A DNA stretch of 64,000 nt from Flavobacterium supellecticarium. GTDB taxonomy: Bacteria > Bacteroidota > Bacteroidia > Flavobacteriales > Flavobacteriaceae. Position numbers and translations under genes: made by a program. Below are positions 19,763 through 28,854 of the stretch, piece after piece. Positions within the stretch are counted from its first letter, which is position 1. Each line of letters starts with the position of its first letter. A model generated the notes under the pieces. That model had not been told where the DNA came from. It saw only the letters and a program-made list of their open reading frames with translations, and made no database searches. The stretch lies in contig NZ_SSNZ01000002.1 of assembly GCF_004801375.1 (NCBI RefSeq), forward strand, positions 558,001 through 622,000, in the 5' to 3' direction.

Positions 19763-20506
19763 TTATTTCCAATCCAGTTGTAACGCAAAACAAGTCTTAT
19801 CAGCTTTAGTAACCGAAAAATAAGCCGGTTTCACTTCCGGTGTTTTATGAATCGAAATCACATCATTCAGATTCAGTTCCCGTAAAAAATTCATTTCAAA
19901 GCTTTTGATTTCCTGTTTCAGGACGGCTTTGGCATCGAGCGTATCCAAACACCATTCCAGGTATTTTACGTTGTTTACGTGATTCACAATGTCCAGATCA
20001 GACAACACTACATTTCGGTTGGCTACCGTTTCTGTATCGCGGGAAACATTGATTTTAGAAAAGTGCTGTTCGGTGGCATGCCATTCCGGATATTTTTCAA
20101 AATGTTCGTGTGGTAAGGCCAGGGCCTCGGCTTTTCGGAGTTTGGTATTAAAAACAGCCCAAAATGTAGACGCTCCGGCTACTTTTTTTCCATTCAGATA
20201 CATTTCGATATTTCGGATGGAACGCGAACCCTGTAGGTCTTCGATCCAGGTTTTAACCGTTACCTTGTCCATCCATTTGGGAAGAACGTCGGTTATTTCT
20301 ACGCGAATACGACTCAAAACCCAGGCCTGATCGTGTTGTTGCATATCATTAAAACTCAGTCCACCGTGAATGGAATGTTCTGCTGCTGTCAATTGTAATA
20401 TATTACACAAATCAACATATTTCAGGTAACCAAAAGGCGTACATTGTGTAAAATTAATTTCCCATTCGTGTTCGTAAACGGAAGTAAAATCAGGGGATAT
20501 AGGCAT
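19763..20506 (-). CDS. Acyl-ACP thioesterase
   Basis: This is a double hot-dog acyl-ACP (FatA/FatB-like) thioesterase of 247 residues that releases fatty acids from acyl carrier protein. The first domain has the early YVDLCNILQLTAAEHS and QAWVLSRIRVEI segments. The second has NRNVVLSDLDIVNHVNN, followed by KYLEWCLDTL, the region that carries the catalytic Asn/His in plant homologues. It is the downstream partner of miaA, with two bases between them. The physiological role in bacteria is not well defined. Confidence 0.86.
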   Translation of the reverse strand: MPISPDFTSVYEHEWEINFTQCTPFGYLKYVDLCNILQLTAAEHSIHGGLSFNDMQQHDQAWVLSRIRVEITDVLPKWMDKVTVKTWIEDLQGSRSIRNIEMYLNGKKVAGASTFWAVFNTKLRKAEALALPHEHFEKYPEWHATEQHFSKINVSRDTETVANRNVVLSDLDIVNHVNNVKYLEWCLDTLDAKAVLKQEIKSFEMNFLRELNLNDVISIHKTPEVKPAYFSVTKADKTCFALQLDWK

Positions 20507-20508
20507 TT

Positions 20509-21438
20509 TTATTTATTTTGGATTTGTTGATCCGCATACGCGATAATTTGCGCGATCGGAGTTGTATAATCGAACCATTGAGCGTTTTCGGTACGCTTAA
20601 ACCAGGTAAGCTGCCGTTTGGCAAAACGTCGCGTGTTCTTTTTAATCTCTTCGATGGCAAAATCGAGTGTGTAATCACCGTCAAAATAACTAAATAATTC
20701 CCGATAACCGACAGTTTGTAAGGCGTTTAACGTTTTGTTGGGATAAAGTAATCGGGCTTCTTCAAGCAAACCGGCGTCCAACATCAGATCCACACGACGA
20801 TTGATACGGTCGTACATCACCTCGCGCGCGGCTTCCAGTCCGATAACTACCGGAATAAAGTTGCGTGCATTTTTTTTCTGATTCAGAAAGGAAGAATACG
20901 GTTTTCCGCTACCAAGGCTAACTTCCACAAAGCGCATCATACGCTGTGGATTTTGTAGTGTCTGCGGATTTTCGGAACTTATTTTACGATAATATTCCGG
21001 ATCGAGTCGTTCGAGTTGCTCCTGAAGGTAGCTAATCCCTTTGTTTTCGTAGTTTTCCCGAATGTTTTCCCGAACACAAGAAGCTATATCCGGAAAATCG
21101 TCAAAGCCCTTTAAAATGGCGTCTACATACAAACCGGAGCCGCCCACCATAATCTGCACATTGTTTTCAGCAAACAGTTCATCGAGTTTTGTTATGGCTT
21201 CTCTTTCGAAATCGCCAACGGTATACGGATCGAAAACCGAAATATGCTGGATGAAATGATGCGGTGCTGCGGCAAGTTCGGCTTCTAATGGAACCGCGGT
21301 ACCGATAGTCATTTCTTTAAAAAACTGCCGACTGTCACAGGAAAGGATATCGCATTTAAAGTGTCGGGCGAGTTCAATACTTAAAGCCGTCTTGCCAATA
21401 GCGGTCGGGCCTATAATGGTGATCAGGTAATTAGCCAT
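20509..21438 (-). CDS. miaA: tRNA dimethylallyltransferase MiaA
   Basis: MiaA adds a dimethylallyl group to A37 of tRNAs that read codons beginning with U. The product is 309 residues, with P-loop IIGPTAIGKTALS at the N-terminus and catalytic-region motifs LSCDSRQFFKEMTIGTA and IMVGGSGLYVDAI. The tRNA-binding part has LNALQTVGYRELF and TRRFAKRQLTWFKR. Its first 8 bases overlap the end of the ion-channel gene, indicating one transcript running leftward. Confidence 0.95.
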   Translation of the reverse strand: MANYLITIIGPTAIGKTALSIELARHFKCDILSCDSRQFFKEMTIGTAVPLEAELAAAPHHFIQHISVFDPYTVGDFEREAITKLDELFAENNVQIMVGGSGLYVDAILKGFDDFPDIASCVRENIRENYENKGISYLQEQLERLDPEYYRKISSENPQTLQNPQRMMRFVEVSLGSGKPYSSFLNQKKNARNFIPVVIGLEAAREVMYDRINRRVDLMLDAGLLEEARLLYPNKTLNALQTVGYRELFSYFDGDYTLDFAIEEIKKNTRRFAKRQLTWFKRTENAQWFDYTTPIAQIIAYADQQIQNK

Positions 21439-22270
21439 TTGTTAATTTTTCGCCACAATGATGGCAATATCTGGAATCTTCGTTATAAATGATAGTCGTA
21501 CAGGACGGGCATTTTCGTTTTCCGTCCATATCGGGAGTATTTCGTTTGGCATTGGCAAACTCGGCTGTTACAATACCGGTTGGAACCGCAATGATACCAT
21601 AACCCATGATCATAATAAAAGCCGCAATAACCTGACCTAAAGTGGTCACCGGTGCAATATCACCATAGCCTACGGTTGTGAGGGTAACGATACACCAGTA
21701 AATACTTACCGGAATACTGGTAAAGCCACTTTCCGGCCCTTCGATAACATACATAATCGCACCAAGTAAAATAGAAACGACCAATATAAAGTAGATAAAT
21801 ACGATGATTTTGGTCCGGCTGGCTTTAATGGCCAGTTTCAATTGAGATTCCTGTCCGGTAAAATGCACCAGATTCAAGATTCCAAATAAACGAAGTAGTC
21901 GTAAGGCTCTGATAACCGACAACATTCGCGATCCCGGAACAAAAAAGGACAAATACATCGGTAAGATGGAAATAAGATCCACAATACCGTAGAAACTAAA
22001 AACATATTTCAGCGGACGCTTGTTACAAAGGATCCGAAGTGCATATTCGATACTGAAAAATACCGTAATAATCCATTCCGAAACCACAATAAAGGTGTGG
22101 TATTTCGCATCGAGTTTTTCGATCGATTCGAGCATAACGAGCAAGACACTCAGTAGGATAACGCCCAGTAAGGCCAAATCGAAAAGACGCCCGGCAAACG
22201 TATTGGAACCATAAATAACAATATACGTTTTTTGTTTAAAAAGATCGTATTTGGTTTTTAAAGCTTTCAA
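21431..22270 (-). CDS. Voltage-gated potassium channel family protein with C-terminal zinc ribbon
   Basis: This inner-membrane ion transporter has 279 residues and six predicted helices. It includes an S4-like segment rich in Arg (SRMLSVIRALRLLRLFGIL) and a pore with the potassium filter T-T-V-G-Y-G-D. After the last helix a short cytoplasmic tail contains a CPSC...CHHC motif, a compact zinc ribbon not needed for channel function. It lies upstream of miaA. Potassium selectivity is inferred from the filter; the role of the zinc ribbon is unknown. Confidence 0.88.
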   Translation of the reverse strand: MKALKTKYDLFKQKTYIVIYGSNTFAGRLFDLALLGVILLSVLLVMLESIEKLDAKYHTFIVVSEWIITVFFSIEYALRILCNKRPLKYVFSFYGIVDLISILPMYLSFFVPGSRMLSVIRALRLLRLFGILNLVHFTGQESQLKLAIKASRTKIIVFIYFILVVSILLGAIMYVIEGPESGFTSIPVSIYWCIVTLTTVGYGDIAPVTTLGQVIAAFIMIMGYGIIAVPTGIVTAEFANAKRNTPDMDGKRKCPSCTTIIYNEDSRYCHHCGEKLTNG

Positions 22271-22282
22271 AACGGTTTGGTG

Positions 22283-23644
22283 TTAAAACGTTACTACTTT
22301 GTTGACTTTTTTCTTCCGCAGGAAATTCTGAATAATATTGCGGGTATCCCGGTTGTTTTCCATCGGGATAATGATCTTTTTTAGAATATCGATGTTGTTG
22401 ATCTGGTAATTCAGATCGTAAAAACAATAGCCTTTATAGATGCCGTTTTCCACCAATATGGCCGTTCGTTCGTCGATACTGCGACCACGGTCCACAATAA
22501 CCATATTCTGGTTCTGAAACTGATAGTTATCGATAAAATCCTGTACGCGTACATTGTACTCTGCAGGACTTTCCTTGCCGATGCAGGCGCCGTTACATTG
22601 TTTGATGTCGTATTGAAAACAGCCTTTTTTAGTATCGTACAAACCGTTGATCTTCTGGCACAACTGGTATTCGGCGGTAATCTTATGCAGGAAGTTTTTA
22701 CCTTCCACAACGGTTACAAAAGAAGTGATTTCTTTTTTGCGACCATCGGCTTTTGCCAGACGAAGACTCAAATAACCTTCGTTGTCTTTTTCAACATATA
22801 AAGCCCACGGAAATATGGTTTTGCGTTGTGCACGGTTGTAAATCGGTTTGTTGATCTTGATTTCTTCGCTTTCTTTTAAAAGCGCAATCAATTCGCTACC
22901 GGTTTCTTCAAAAGTGACGGCGTAAACCTCGTTTTGTATTTTTTTAGCCTTACGGGAAGTTCCGGTAAAATGCTGGTTAACACGTTTTTTAATGTTTTTG
23001 CTTTTGCCGATATAAATAATGGTTCCGTCTTCACGATGGATGTAGTAAATGCCGGTTTTGGATGGAATACCTTCCACAATATCCAGCAATTTTGGTGACA
23101 TTCCGGATTTGATTTCTTTTTTGATAAAAGTCGTAACGATTTCCTTTTTAAGATCCTTGGACAAAAGCATTTTAAACAGCTTTACGGTGGCCATCGCATC
23201 GCCGGTCGCACGATGACGGTCGGCTATAGGAATTCCAAGACTACGAACGAGTTTTCCAAGACTGTAGGAAGGCTGATCGGGAATTAGTTTTTTAGATAAC
23301 TCTACCGTACACAGCGTATTGCGGTTGAATTCATAACCCAATCGTCGGAATTCCATACGGAGTACGCGATAGTCGAAAGCCGCATTGTGCGCCACGATAA
23401 TACAATCCTGTGTAATTTCGATGATACGTTTGGCGACTTCATAAAATTTAGGAGCCGAACGTAGCATGGCATTATTAATACCGGTCAGTTTAACTACAAA
23501 CGGTTGTATGGGAATTTCAGGGTTTACCAGACTAATAAACTGATCAACCACTTCATGGCCGTCGAAACGATAGATGGCAATTTCGGTAATGCCCTCTTCG
23601 TTGTATTGTCCTCCTGTCGTTTCTATGTCAAGTATAGCGTACAA
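22283..23644 (-). CDS. DnaQ-like exonuclease fused to a GIY-YIG nuclease domain
   Basis: This 453-residue two-nuclease protein has an N-terminal DEDDh 3'-5' exonuclease domain: YAILDIETTGG, IIVAHNAAFDYRVLRME, and HRATGDAMATVKLF with the catalytic His/Asp. From about residue 195 follows a UvrC/Cho-like GIY-YIG domain (KTGIYYIHREDGTIIYIGKS, then KNIKKRVNQHF). The C-terminal part is rich in Cys (CQKI...KKGCFQYDIKQCNGAC), as in Cho-type proteins. A role in DNA repair is likely from the domain content. It heads the run toward the channel, miaA and thioesterase genes. Confidence 0.9.
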   Translation of the reverse strand: MYAILDIETTGGQYNEEGITEIAIYRFDGHEVVDQFISLVNPEIPIQPFVVKLTGINNAMLRSAPKFYEVAKRIIEITQDCIIVAHNAAFDYRVLRMEFRRLGYEFNRNTLCTVELSKKLIPDQPSYSLGKLVRSLGIPIADRHRATGDAMATVKLFKMLLSKDLKKEIVTTFIKKEIKSGMSPKLLDIVEGIPSKTGIYYIHREDGTIIYIGKSKNIKKRVNQHFTGTSRKAKKIQNEVYAVTFEETGSELIALLKESEEIKINKPIYNRAQRKTIFPWALYVEKDNEGYLSLRLAKADGRKKEITSFVTVVEGKNFLHKITAEYQLCQKINGLYDTKKGCFQYDIKQCNGACIGKESPAEYNVRVQDFIDNYQFQNQNMVIVDRGRSIDERTAILVENGIYKGYCFYDLNYQINNIDILKKIIIPMENNRDTRNIIQNFLRKKKVNKVVTF

Positions 23645-23672
23645 TTCTGTGTCTGAGTTTTAAAATTCGCGG

Positions 23673-24332
23673 TTAGCGGGAGCCAAAAATACTGCTTCCG
23701 ATCCGTACCATTGTACTGCCGCAGTCGATAGCAATCGCATAATCGCCCGACATGCCCATCGATAAAATGGAAAGGTCAGTAGTTAGGGTCTTATTATTTT
23801 TATACGTGTCAAAGATAGCTTTTAAACGGCTAAATTCTTTTTTAATTTGCGCTTTACTATCGGTAAAGGTTGCCATTCCCATTAAACCTTTAATTCGCAC
23901 GTTTTGTAAGTCGTGTAAAGCATCAGAAGTGAGCACTGTTTTTAATTCATTTTCATCCAATCCGAATTTGCTTTCTTCTTCGGCTATATATATCTGCAGC
24001 AGGCAATCGATAACCCGATTGTTTTTTTGCGCCTGCCTGTTAATTTCCTGTAGTAGTTTTAAACTGTCCACACCGTGAATAAGGCTCACATAAGGTGCCA
24101 TATATTTCACTTTATTGGTTTGAACATGTCCAATCATATGCCATTGGATATCCTTAGGCATTTGCTCCCATTTTTCGGTCATTTCCTGGATCTTATTTTC
24201 CCCGAAAATACGCTGACCGGCGTCATAGGCTTCCATTAAATCGGAAACGGGTTTGGTTTTGGAAACGGCTACCAGCGTAACCTGTTCCGGTAAGCCTGCT
24301 TGTATTGCTGTAAGATTTTCACGTATTGTCAT
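23673..24332 (-). CDS. yggS: YggS/PLPBP-family pyridoxal phosphate homeostasis protein
   Basis: This single-domain PLP-binding protein of 219 residues is involved in vitamin B6 and amino-acid homeostasis. The ATG at 24332 (MTIRENLTAIQAGLPEQ) is chosen. An upstream Met at 24377 in the same frame would overlap the DUF1015 gene and adds residues not seen in the family. Motifs are the PLP Lys in VAVSKTKP, RIFGENKIQEM, WHMIGHVQTNKVKY, and the C-terminal LSMGMSGDYAIAIDCGSTMV that binds the PLP phosphate. Confidence 0.93.
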   Translation of the reverse strand: MTIRENLTAIQAGLPEQVTLVAVSKTKPVSDLMEAYDAGQRIFGENKIQEMTEKWEQMPKDIQWHMIGHVQTNKVKYMAPYVSLIHGVDSLKLLQEINRQAQKNNRVIDCLLQIYIAEEESKFGLDENELKTVLTSDALHDLQNVRIKGLMGMATFTDSKAQIKKEFSRLKAIFDTYKNNKTLTTDLSILSMGMSGDYAIAIDCGSTMVRIGSSIFGSR

Positions 24333-24357
24333 AGCGTCATTACTGTTTTTGCCAAAA

Positions 24358-25578
24358 TTAAATTTCATAAACCACAAGACCGCTTCTGAACTTCGGTTCG
24401 ATAAACGTACTTTTTGGTGGCATGATCAAATTGGCATCGGCCAGATCCTTAATTTCTTTAATACTAATCGGGAAGAGCATAAAACCGACTTCAAATTCGC
24501 CATTATCGACCTGTTCTTTGATGGTTGTAATGGATTTTGTACCGGGAACATATGCAATTCTGTCGTCCGTTCGCAAATCGTCAATACCCAGTATCGGTTG
24601 TAAAACCGTTTTGTAAAGGATCTGAGCATCTAACCCGGACAGGGCATCATCAAAGATAAAGTTTTCTTCTTTAAGTTTTAAAGAATAAAAATCGTTATCC
24701 AGATACATACCAAATTCAAATTTATGCTTTGGTTTCCACAATTCCTGTTTTTTGCTTTTGATCACAAAATTATCGGCCAGTTTTTTGATAAAATCCTCTT
24801 TGGAAAAACCATTCAAATCGCGGATCAATCGGTTGTATTCGTAAATTTTTACGTTACTATCGGCAATCAGATAACTCATAAAATAATCCAGATTCTGATT
24901 TCCGGAATTTTTATCCTGCTCGTATAGTAATTCCGCCGATGCGGAACGATGATGGCCGTCGGCAATATACAAATCGCCAATACTTTTAAATTGTTCCTGC
25001 AGCCATTGGATTTCGTTTTCGTCTGCAATCTTCCAGAGCGTATGTTTCTCTTTATTCGTTGTAGAAAAATCCAATAGTGGACGTTCCTGTGATTTCGCTT
25101 TGATCCATTCGCTTAAAGCGGTAGTACTGTTATAGGTCATCAATACAGGTTCGGTATTAAAACCGGTTTGATGTAAATAATCTTTAAATAAATCCACGCG
25201 ATACTGTAGCGTATCCTCGTGTTTTTTGATCACGTTATCCTGGTAATCCTTGATGGAAGTTCCGGCCAGGATTCCGATAAACGCATGGTTTTTGGATTCG
25301 ATCTGATACAGATACAATACCGCCTTTTCTTCCTGAACCAGAATTCCGTCCCGCTTAAAATCGGCATATTTATGCGCCACGGCTTTAAAGCGTTTGTCAA
25401 AACCGATTTTTTGCTGGTTCATATAGGCCGGATTTAAAATATGCAAAAAGGAAAACGGATTAAACTCCAGGTAAGCAGCCAACTCGGTTGCTCCGTAATC
25501 GTCGTACGAACGGGAAGTCACCAGACTTACTTTGTCTGCCGTAGGATGGACCGCTTTAAAAGGTTGTATTATAGCCAT
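24358..25578 (-). CDS. DUF1015 family protein
   Basis: This cytoplasmic 406-residue protein matches DUF1015, a family often linked to the serine biosynthesis genes serA/serC. Here serC/serA are not adjacent. Recognisable pieces are AIIQPFKAVHPT at the N-terminus, LYLYQIESKNHAFIGILAG, the conserved DLYIADGHHRSASAELLYEQ with its His pair, and the C-terminal MLFPISIKEIKDLADANLIM and MPPKSTFIEPKFRSGLV. The biochemical activity is not established. Confidence 0.88.
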   Translation of the reverse strand: MAIIQPFKAVHPTADKVSLVTSRSYDDYGATELAAYLEFNPFSFLHILNPAYMNQQKIGFDKRFKAVAHKYADFKRDGILVQEEKAVLYLYQIESKNHAFIGILAGTSIKDYQDNVIKKHEDTLQYRVDLFKDYLHQTGFNTEPVLMTYNSTTALSEWIKAKSQERPLLDFSTTNKEKHTLWKIADENEIQWLQEQFKSIGDLYIADGHHRSASAELLYEQDKNSGNQNLDYFMSYLIADSNVKIYEYNRLIRDLNGFSKEDFIKKLADNFVIKSKKQELWKPKHKFEFGMYLDNDFYSLKLKEENFIFDDALSGLDAQILYKTVLQPILGIDDLRTDDRIAYVPGTKSITTIKEQVDNGEFEVGFMLFPISIKEIKDLADANLIMPPKSTFIEPKFRSGLVVYEI

Positions 25579-25593
25579 TGAATCGAAATTAAA

Positions 25594-25629
25594 ATTGGCA
25601 ATTGATAACCGAAATTACCAATTGCCAAT
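25594..25629 (-). terminator. Inverted repeat between the dehydrogenase and DUF1015 genes
   Basis: A perfect 11-base inverted repeat, ATTGGCAATTG / CAATTGCCAAT, has a 14-base loop. Read on the minus strand it follows the dehydrogenase stop codon and is followed by TTTTAATTT, so it is a likely terminator with a modest T tract. Confidence 0.6.
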
Positions 25630-25644
25630 CGGGTATACGTATAA

Positions 25645-26532
25645 TTAAGCGAACATTTTCGCTACTTTCTCTGCTTTTTTGCTTTCGGAATAATCGTAGA
25701 AACCTTCACCGGATTTCACACCCAGTTTTCCGGCCATTACCATGTTTACCAATAAGGGACAAGGCGCGTATTTTGGATTTTTAAATCCGTCGTACATTAC
25801 ATTCAGGATCGAAAGACAAACGTCCAATCCGATAAAATCGGCCAATTGTAATGGTCCCATTGGATGCGCCATTCCCAGTTTCATTACCGTATCGATTTCG
25901 GCTACACCGGCTACGCCATTGTATAAGGTTTCGATAGATTCGTTGATCATTGGCATTAAAATACGGTTGGCTACGAATCCAGGGTAATCGTTTACTTCTA
26001 CTGGTGTTTTCCCCAGTTTTACAGACAAGTCCATAATCGTTTTGGTTACTTCGTCTGTTGTGTTATAACCGCGGATGATTTCGACCAGTTTCATAATTGG
26101 CACCGGGTTCATAAAGTGCATTCCGATAACACGTGCCGGGTTTTTCACCACAGAAGCAATCTGCGTAATGGAAATGGAAGAGGTATTGGAAGCCAAAATC
26201 GTATTTTCGTTACAAACCTCGCTTAATTGTTTGAAAATGTTCAGTTTTAACGTTACATTTTCCGTAGCTGCTTCTACAACCAGGTCGGCATTTACCACAC
26301 CGTCTGCAATATCGGTATAGGTGATGATATTTTCGATAGTCGCTTTTTTGTCGGCTTCGGTAATGGTTCCTTTGGCAATCATACGATCCAGGTTACCTAC
26401 GATGGTAGCCATTCCTTTTTCCAGAGATTTTTCGGAAATATCAATTAATAATACTTTAAAACCGCTTTGTGCAAAAGTATGCGCAATTCCGTTGCCCATT
26501 GTTCCGGCTCCGATTACAGCTATGTTTTTCAT
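25645..26532 (-). CDS. 3-hydroxybutyryl-CoA (3-hydroxyacyl-CoA) dehydrogenase
   Basis: This NAD-dependent oxidation enzyme of 295 residues acts on 3-hydroxyacyl-CoA in fatty-acid or butyrate metabolism. The Rossmann motif IAVIGAGTMGNGIAHTFA is at the N-terminus. The catalytic His lies in VIGMHFMNPVPIMKLVEI, with the Asn/Glu partners nearby. The C-terminal dimerisation domain has YPGFVANRILMPMINE and HPMGPLQLADFIGLD. Length is that of Hbd/PaaH. It ends one base before the MscS gene and shares that transcript. Confidence 0.93.
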   Translation of the reverse strand: MKNIAVIGAGTMGNGIAHTFAQSGFKVLLIDISEKSLEKGMATIVGNLDRMIAKGTITEADKKATIENIITYTDIADGVVNADLVVEAATENVTLKLNIFKQLSEVCNENTILASNTSSISITQIASVVKNPARVIGMHFMNPVPIMKLVEIIRGYNTTDEVTKTIMDLSVKLGKTPVEVNDYPGFVANRILMPMINESIETLYNGVAGVAEIDTVMKLGMAHPMGPLQLADFIGLDVCLSILNVMYDGFKNPKYAPCPLLVNMVMAGKLGVKSGEGFYDYSESKKAEKVAKMFA

Positions 26533-26533
26533 T

Positions 26534-27046
26534 TTATGGTTGTTTTTTAATGTTTGTTATGATTCCGTTTGATAGTAACGTATTCGGGATGATAATCCTG
26601 TTTTGGGTATCGTCCAGAATAATGGTGTCGTGTAAATTTACTTCCAGTACACGTCCCGATTTGCCCTGAAATTCGATATAATCGTTTACGCGAAACGGTT
26701 TGAAAATCAGGATAAAAATGCCGCCTACAATATTACTCAGTGCCTGTTGTGAAGCAAATCCGGCGATTAAGGTGGTGACACCGGCACCGGCGAGTAACGA
26801 ATGACCGTAGGTTTTGGCGATCGGTAAGGTGAGCAAGGCCCATCCAAATCCGAAAAGATAGATAATAGCAGTCGCAAAATGTTTAAAAAAAACATAATTC
26901 GTCGGATCGCTGTCTATGATGTTGGATTTTTTGTAGATCAGTCGCTTTAGATACAAATTGGCAAAATACGAAAATAGCAATGTCAGTCCGCAAATAATTG
27001 CGAAATGTACCAGCGTTTCTGTATCCTGAAGCAACTTTTGGATCAT
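26534..27046 (-). CDS. Small MscS-type mechanosensitive channel
   Basis: This inner-membrane mechanosensitive channel of 170 residues is a minimal member of the family. It has three hydrophobic segments. The pore-lining helix region includes LLAGAGVTTLIAGFASQQAL, and the start of the beta domain has GGIFILIFKPFRVNDYIEF. The C-terminal vestibule is short. It is sandwiched between the dehydrogenase (1 base) and the Gfo/Idh gene (2 bases) in one operon. Protection against hypo-osmotic shock is the expected role. Confidence 0.9.
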   Translation of the reverse strand: MIQKLLQDTETLVHFAIICGLTLLFSYFANLYLKRLIYKKSNIIDSDPTNYVFFKHFATAIIYLFGFGWALLTLPIAKTYGHSLLAGAGVTTLIAGFASQQALSNIVGGIFILIFKPFRVNDYIEFQGKSGRVLEVNLHDTIILDDTQNRIIIPNTLLSNGIITNIKKQP

Positions 27047-27048
27047 GG

Positions 27049-28014
27049 TTATTTTTTAAAACAGTCGATAATCTGATGAGCCACCCGAAGCGCCTCTGTT
27101 CCGTCTTCCAACGTTACAATTGGTGTTGTATTGTTAGTGATAGCATCGGCAAAAGTCTCCAGTTCGTCCAGAATAGCATTGTTTTGTTCCACTTCTGGAT
27201 TGTCGTAATAGATTTGTTTTTTGATACCTTCGGCATTTTGAAGGATCATATCAAAATCGCCGGGTACTTCCGGAGCGTCTTTCATTTTGACTACTTCGCA
27301 GATTTTGTCGAGGTAATCCACCGAAATATAGGCATCTTTCTGGAAAAAGCGCGCTTTACGCATGCTTTTCATCGAAATCCGACTGGAGGTTACGTTGGCC
27401 ACACAACCGTTTTCAAATTCGATACGGGCATTGGCAATATCCGGAGAATCACTGATCACCGAAACACCGCTGGCGCTAATATTTTTGACTTTGGATTGAA
27501 CGACACTTAGAATAGCGTCAATATCGTGAATCATCAGATCCAGTACTACCGGAACGTCGGTACCACGGGGATTAAACTCCGCCAGACGGTGCGTTTCGAT
27601 AAACATCGGATTCTCGATTTTGTCTTTTACCGCTTTAAACGCCGGATTAAAACGTTCTACATGACCCACCTGACCTTTAACCTGATGTTTGGTTGCCAGT
27701 GCTATAATTTCCCGGGCTTCATCAACTGTGTTGGCGATAGGTTTTTCAAGGAAAATGTGCTTTCCGTTTTCGATGGCTTCTTTGGCACAATCGAAATGGG
27801 AAAGGGTTGGGGTTACAATATCCACCACGTCAACAGCCTGAATCAGTGCTGTGATCGAGTCGAATTTTTGGTAACCGAATTCCTGAGCCACTTTTTCGGC
27901 ATTGTCGGTATTCGGGTCGTAAAATCCTACTAATTCATATTTTTCAGATTGATTGAGTAATCGTAAATGTATTTTTCCAAGGTGGCCGGCACCTAATACG
28001 CCAACTTTTAGCAT
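27049..28014 (-). CDS. Gfo/Idh/MocA family oxidoreductase
   Basis: This NAD(P)-dependent oxidoreductase of 321 residues starts at the ATG at 28014 (MLKVGVLGAGHLGKIHLRLL); a second Met lies two codons upstream. The Rossmann motif is GVLGAGHLG. The family signature HIFLEKPIANTVDEA, with the catalytic E-K-P, is at about residue 95. The C-terminal part carries a conserved LDLMIHDIDAILSV segment with the active-site His-Asp. The substrate is unknown, probably a sugar or cyclitol. It is the first gene of the operon with mscS and the dehydrogenase. Confidence 0.88.
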   Translation of the reverse strand: MLKVGVLGAGHLGKIHLRLLNQSEKYELVGFYDPNTDNAEKVAQEFGYQKFDSITALIQAVDVVDIVTPTLSHFDCAKEAIENGKHIFLEKPIANTVDEAREIIALATKHQVKGQVGHVERFNPAFKAVKDKIENPMFIETHRLAEFNPRGTDVPVVLDLMIHDIDAILSVVQSKVKNISASGVSVISDSPDIANARIEFENGCVANVTSSRISMKSMRKARFFQKDAYISVDYLDKICEVVKMKDAPEVPGDFDMILQNAEGIKKQIYYDNPEVEQNNAILDELETFADAITNNTTPIVTLEDGTEALRVAHQIIDCFKK

Positions 28015-28139
28015 GAGCATCTATTTTCAACAAAAATAAAAGATTTCGACGTAAAAACTTCTATTTCAAATTTAAAAGTTAGGGGATTTTTTTTAAGAGA
28101 AGCACGTGTTAATAATTTCCGGAGATGGATTTCAAATTG

Positions 28140-28147
28140 TAAATTTG
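28140..28147 (+). promoter_or_regulatory. Possible -7 promoter element of pcm
   Basis: TAAATTTG fits TAnnTTTG and is 36 bases before the GTG start codon. A TTG at the usual distance is missing. Confidence 0.35.
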
Positions 28148-28182
28148 TTTGTTATTTTTACCCTTTAATAATTGCCATAAAA

Positions 28183-28824
28183 GTGAGAGATACTGCCAAA
28201 CATCAAGGACTTCGAAATCAGCTGGTAACCGTATTACAACAAAAAGGTATTACGGACAGAAATGTATTGGAAGCCATTAAAAAAATCCCGAGACATCTGT
28301 TTTTAAATTCAGGATTTGAAGATTTTGCCTACCAGGATAAGGCCTTTCCGATCGGAGCCGGGCAGACGATTTCACAACCCTATACGGTAGCCTTCCAATC
28401 GGAATTATTACAGGTGAAAAAAGACGACAAAGTATTGGAAATCGGAACCGGTTCGGGTTACCAAACGGCCGTTTTGTGTATGATGGGTGCAAAAGTCTAC
28501 AGCGTGGAACGTCAGAACGAGTTGTTTAAAAGTACGTCCTTATTATTGCCAAAACTGGGAATTCGTCCGAAACAATTGTCATTCGGCGATGGTTATAAAG
28601 GATTGCCCAATTTTGCACCATTCGATAGTATTATCGTTACGGCCGGCGCACCGTTTATTCCGCAACCGCTTATGGCACAACTTAAAGTGGGTGGCCGATT
28701 GGTTATTCCATTGGGAGAAGATGTTCAGGTAATGACCTTGCTGATCCGTAAAAACGAAACACAATTTGAAAAGCACGAATTCGGCGACTTCCGATTCGTT
28801 CCTTTACTGGAAGATAAAAATTAA
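28183..28824 (+). CDS. pcm: Protein-L-isoaspartate O-methyltransferase
   Basis: This SAM-dependent methyltransferase repairs isoaspartyl residues in damaged proteins. The 213-residue product starts at GTG 28183 (MRDTAKHQGLRNQLV). Family motifs are IPRHLFL, the substrate motif FPIGAGQTISQPYTVAF near residue 60, the SAM loop VLEIGTGSGYQTAVLCMMGA, and IIVTAGAPFIPQPLMAQLKV. It is monocistronic, followed by a hairpin terminator shared with the convergent Fic gene. Confidence 0.95.
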   Translation: MRDTAKHQGLRNQLVTVLQQKGITDRNVLEAIKKIPRHLFLNSGFEDFAYQDKAFPIGAGQTISQPYTVAFQSELLQVKKDDKVLEIGTGSGYQTAVLCMMGAKVYSVERQNELFKSTSLLLPKLGIRPKQLSFGDGYKGLPNFAPFDSIIVTAGAPFIPQPLMAQLKVGGRLVIPLGEDVQVMTLLIRKNETQFEKHEFGDFRFVPLLEDKN

Positions 28825-28826
28825 TG

Positions 28827-28854
28827 AAAGCGCCCGACTCGTCGGGCGTTTTTT
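28827..28854. terminator. Terminator between pcm and the Fic gene
   Basis: CGCCCGAC pairs with GTCGGGCG around a two-base loop, with AAAG on the left and TTTTTT on the right. It serves pcm and perhaps also the convergent Fic gene, whose stop codon touches it. Confidence 0.85.
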
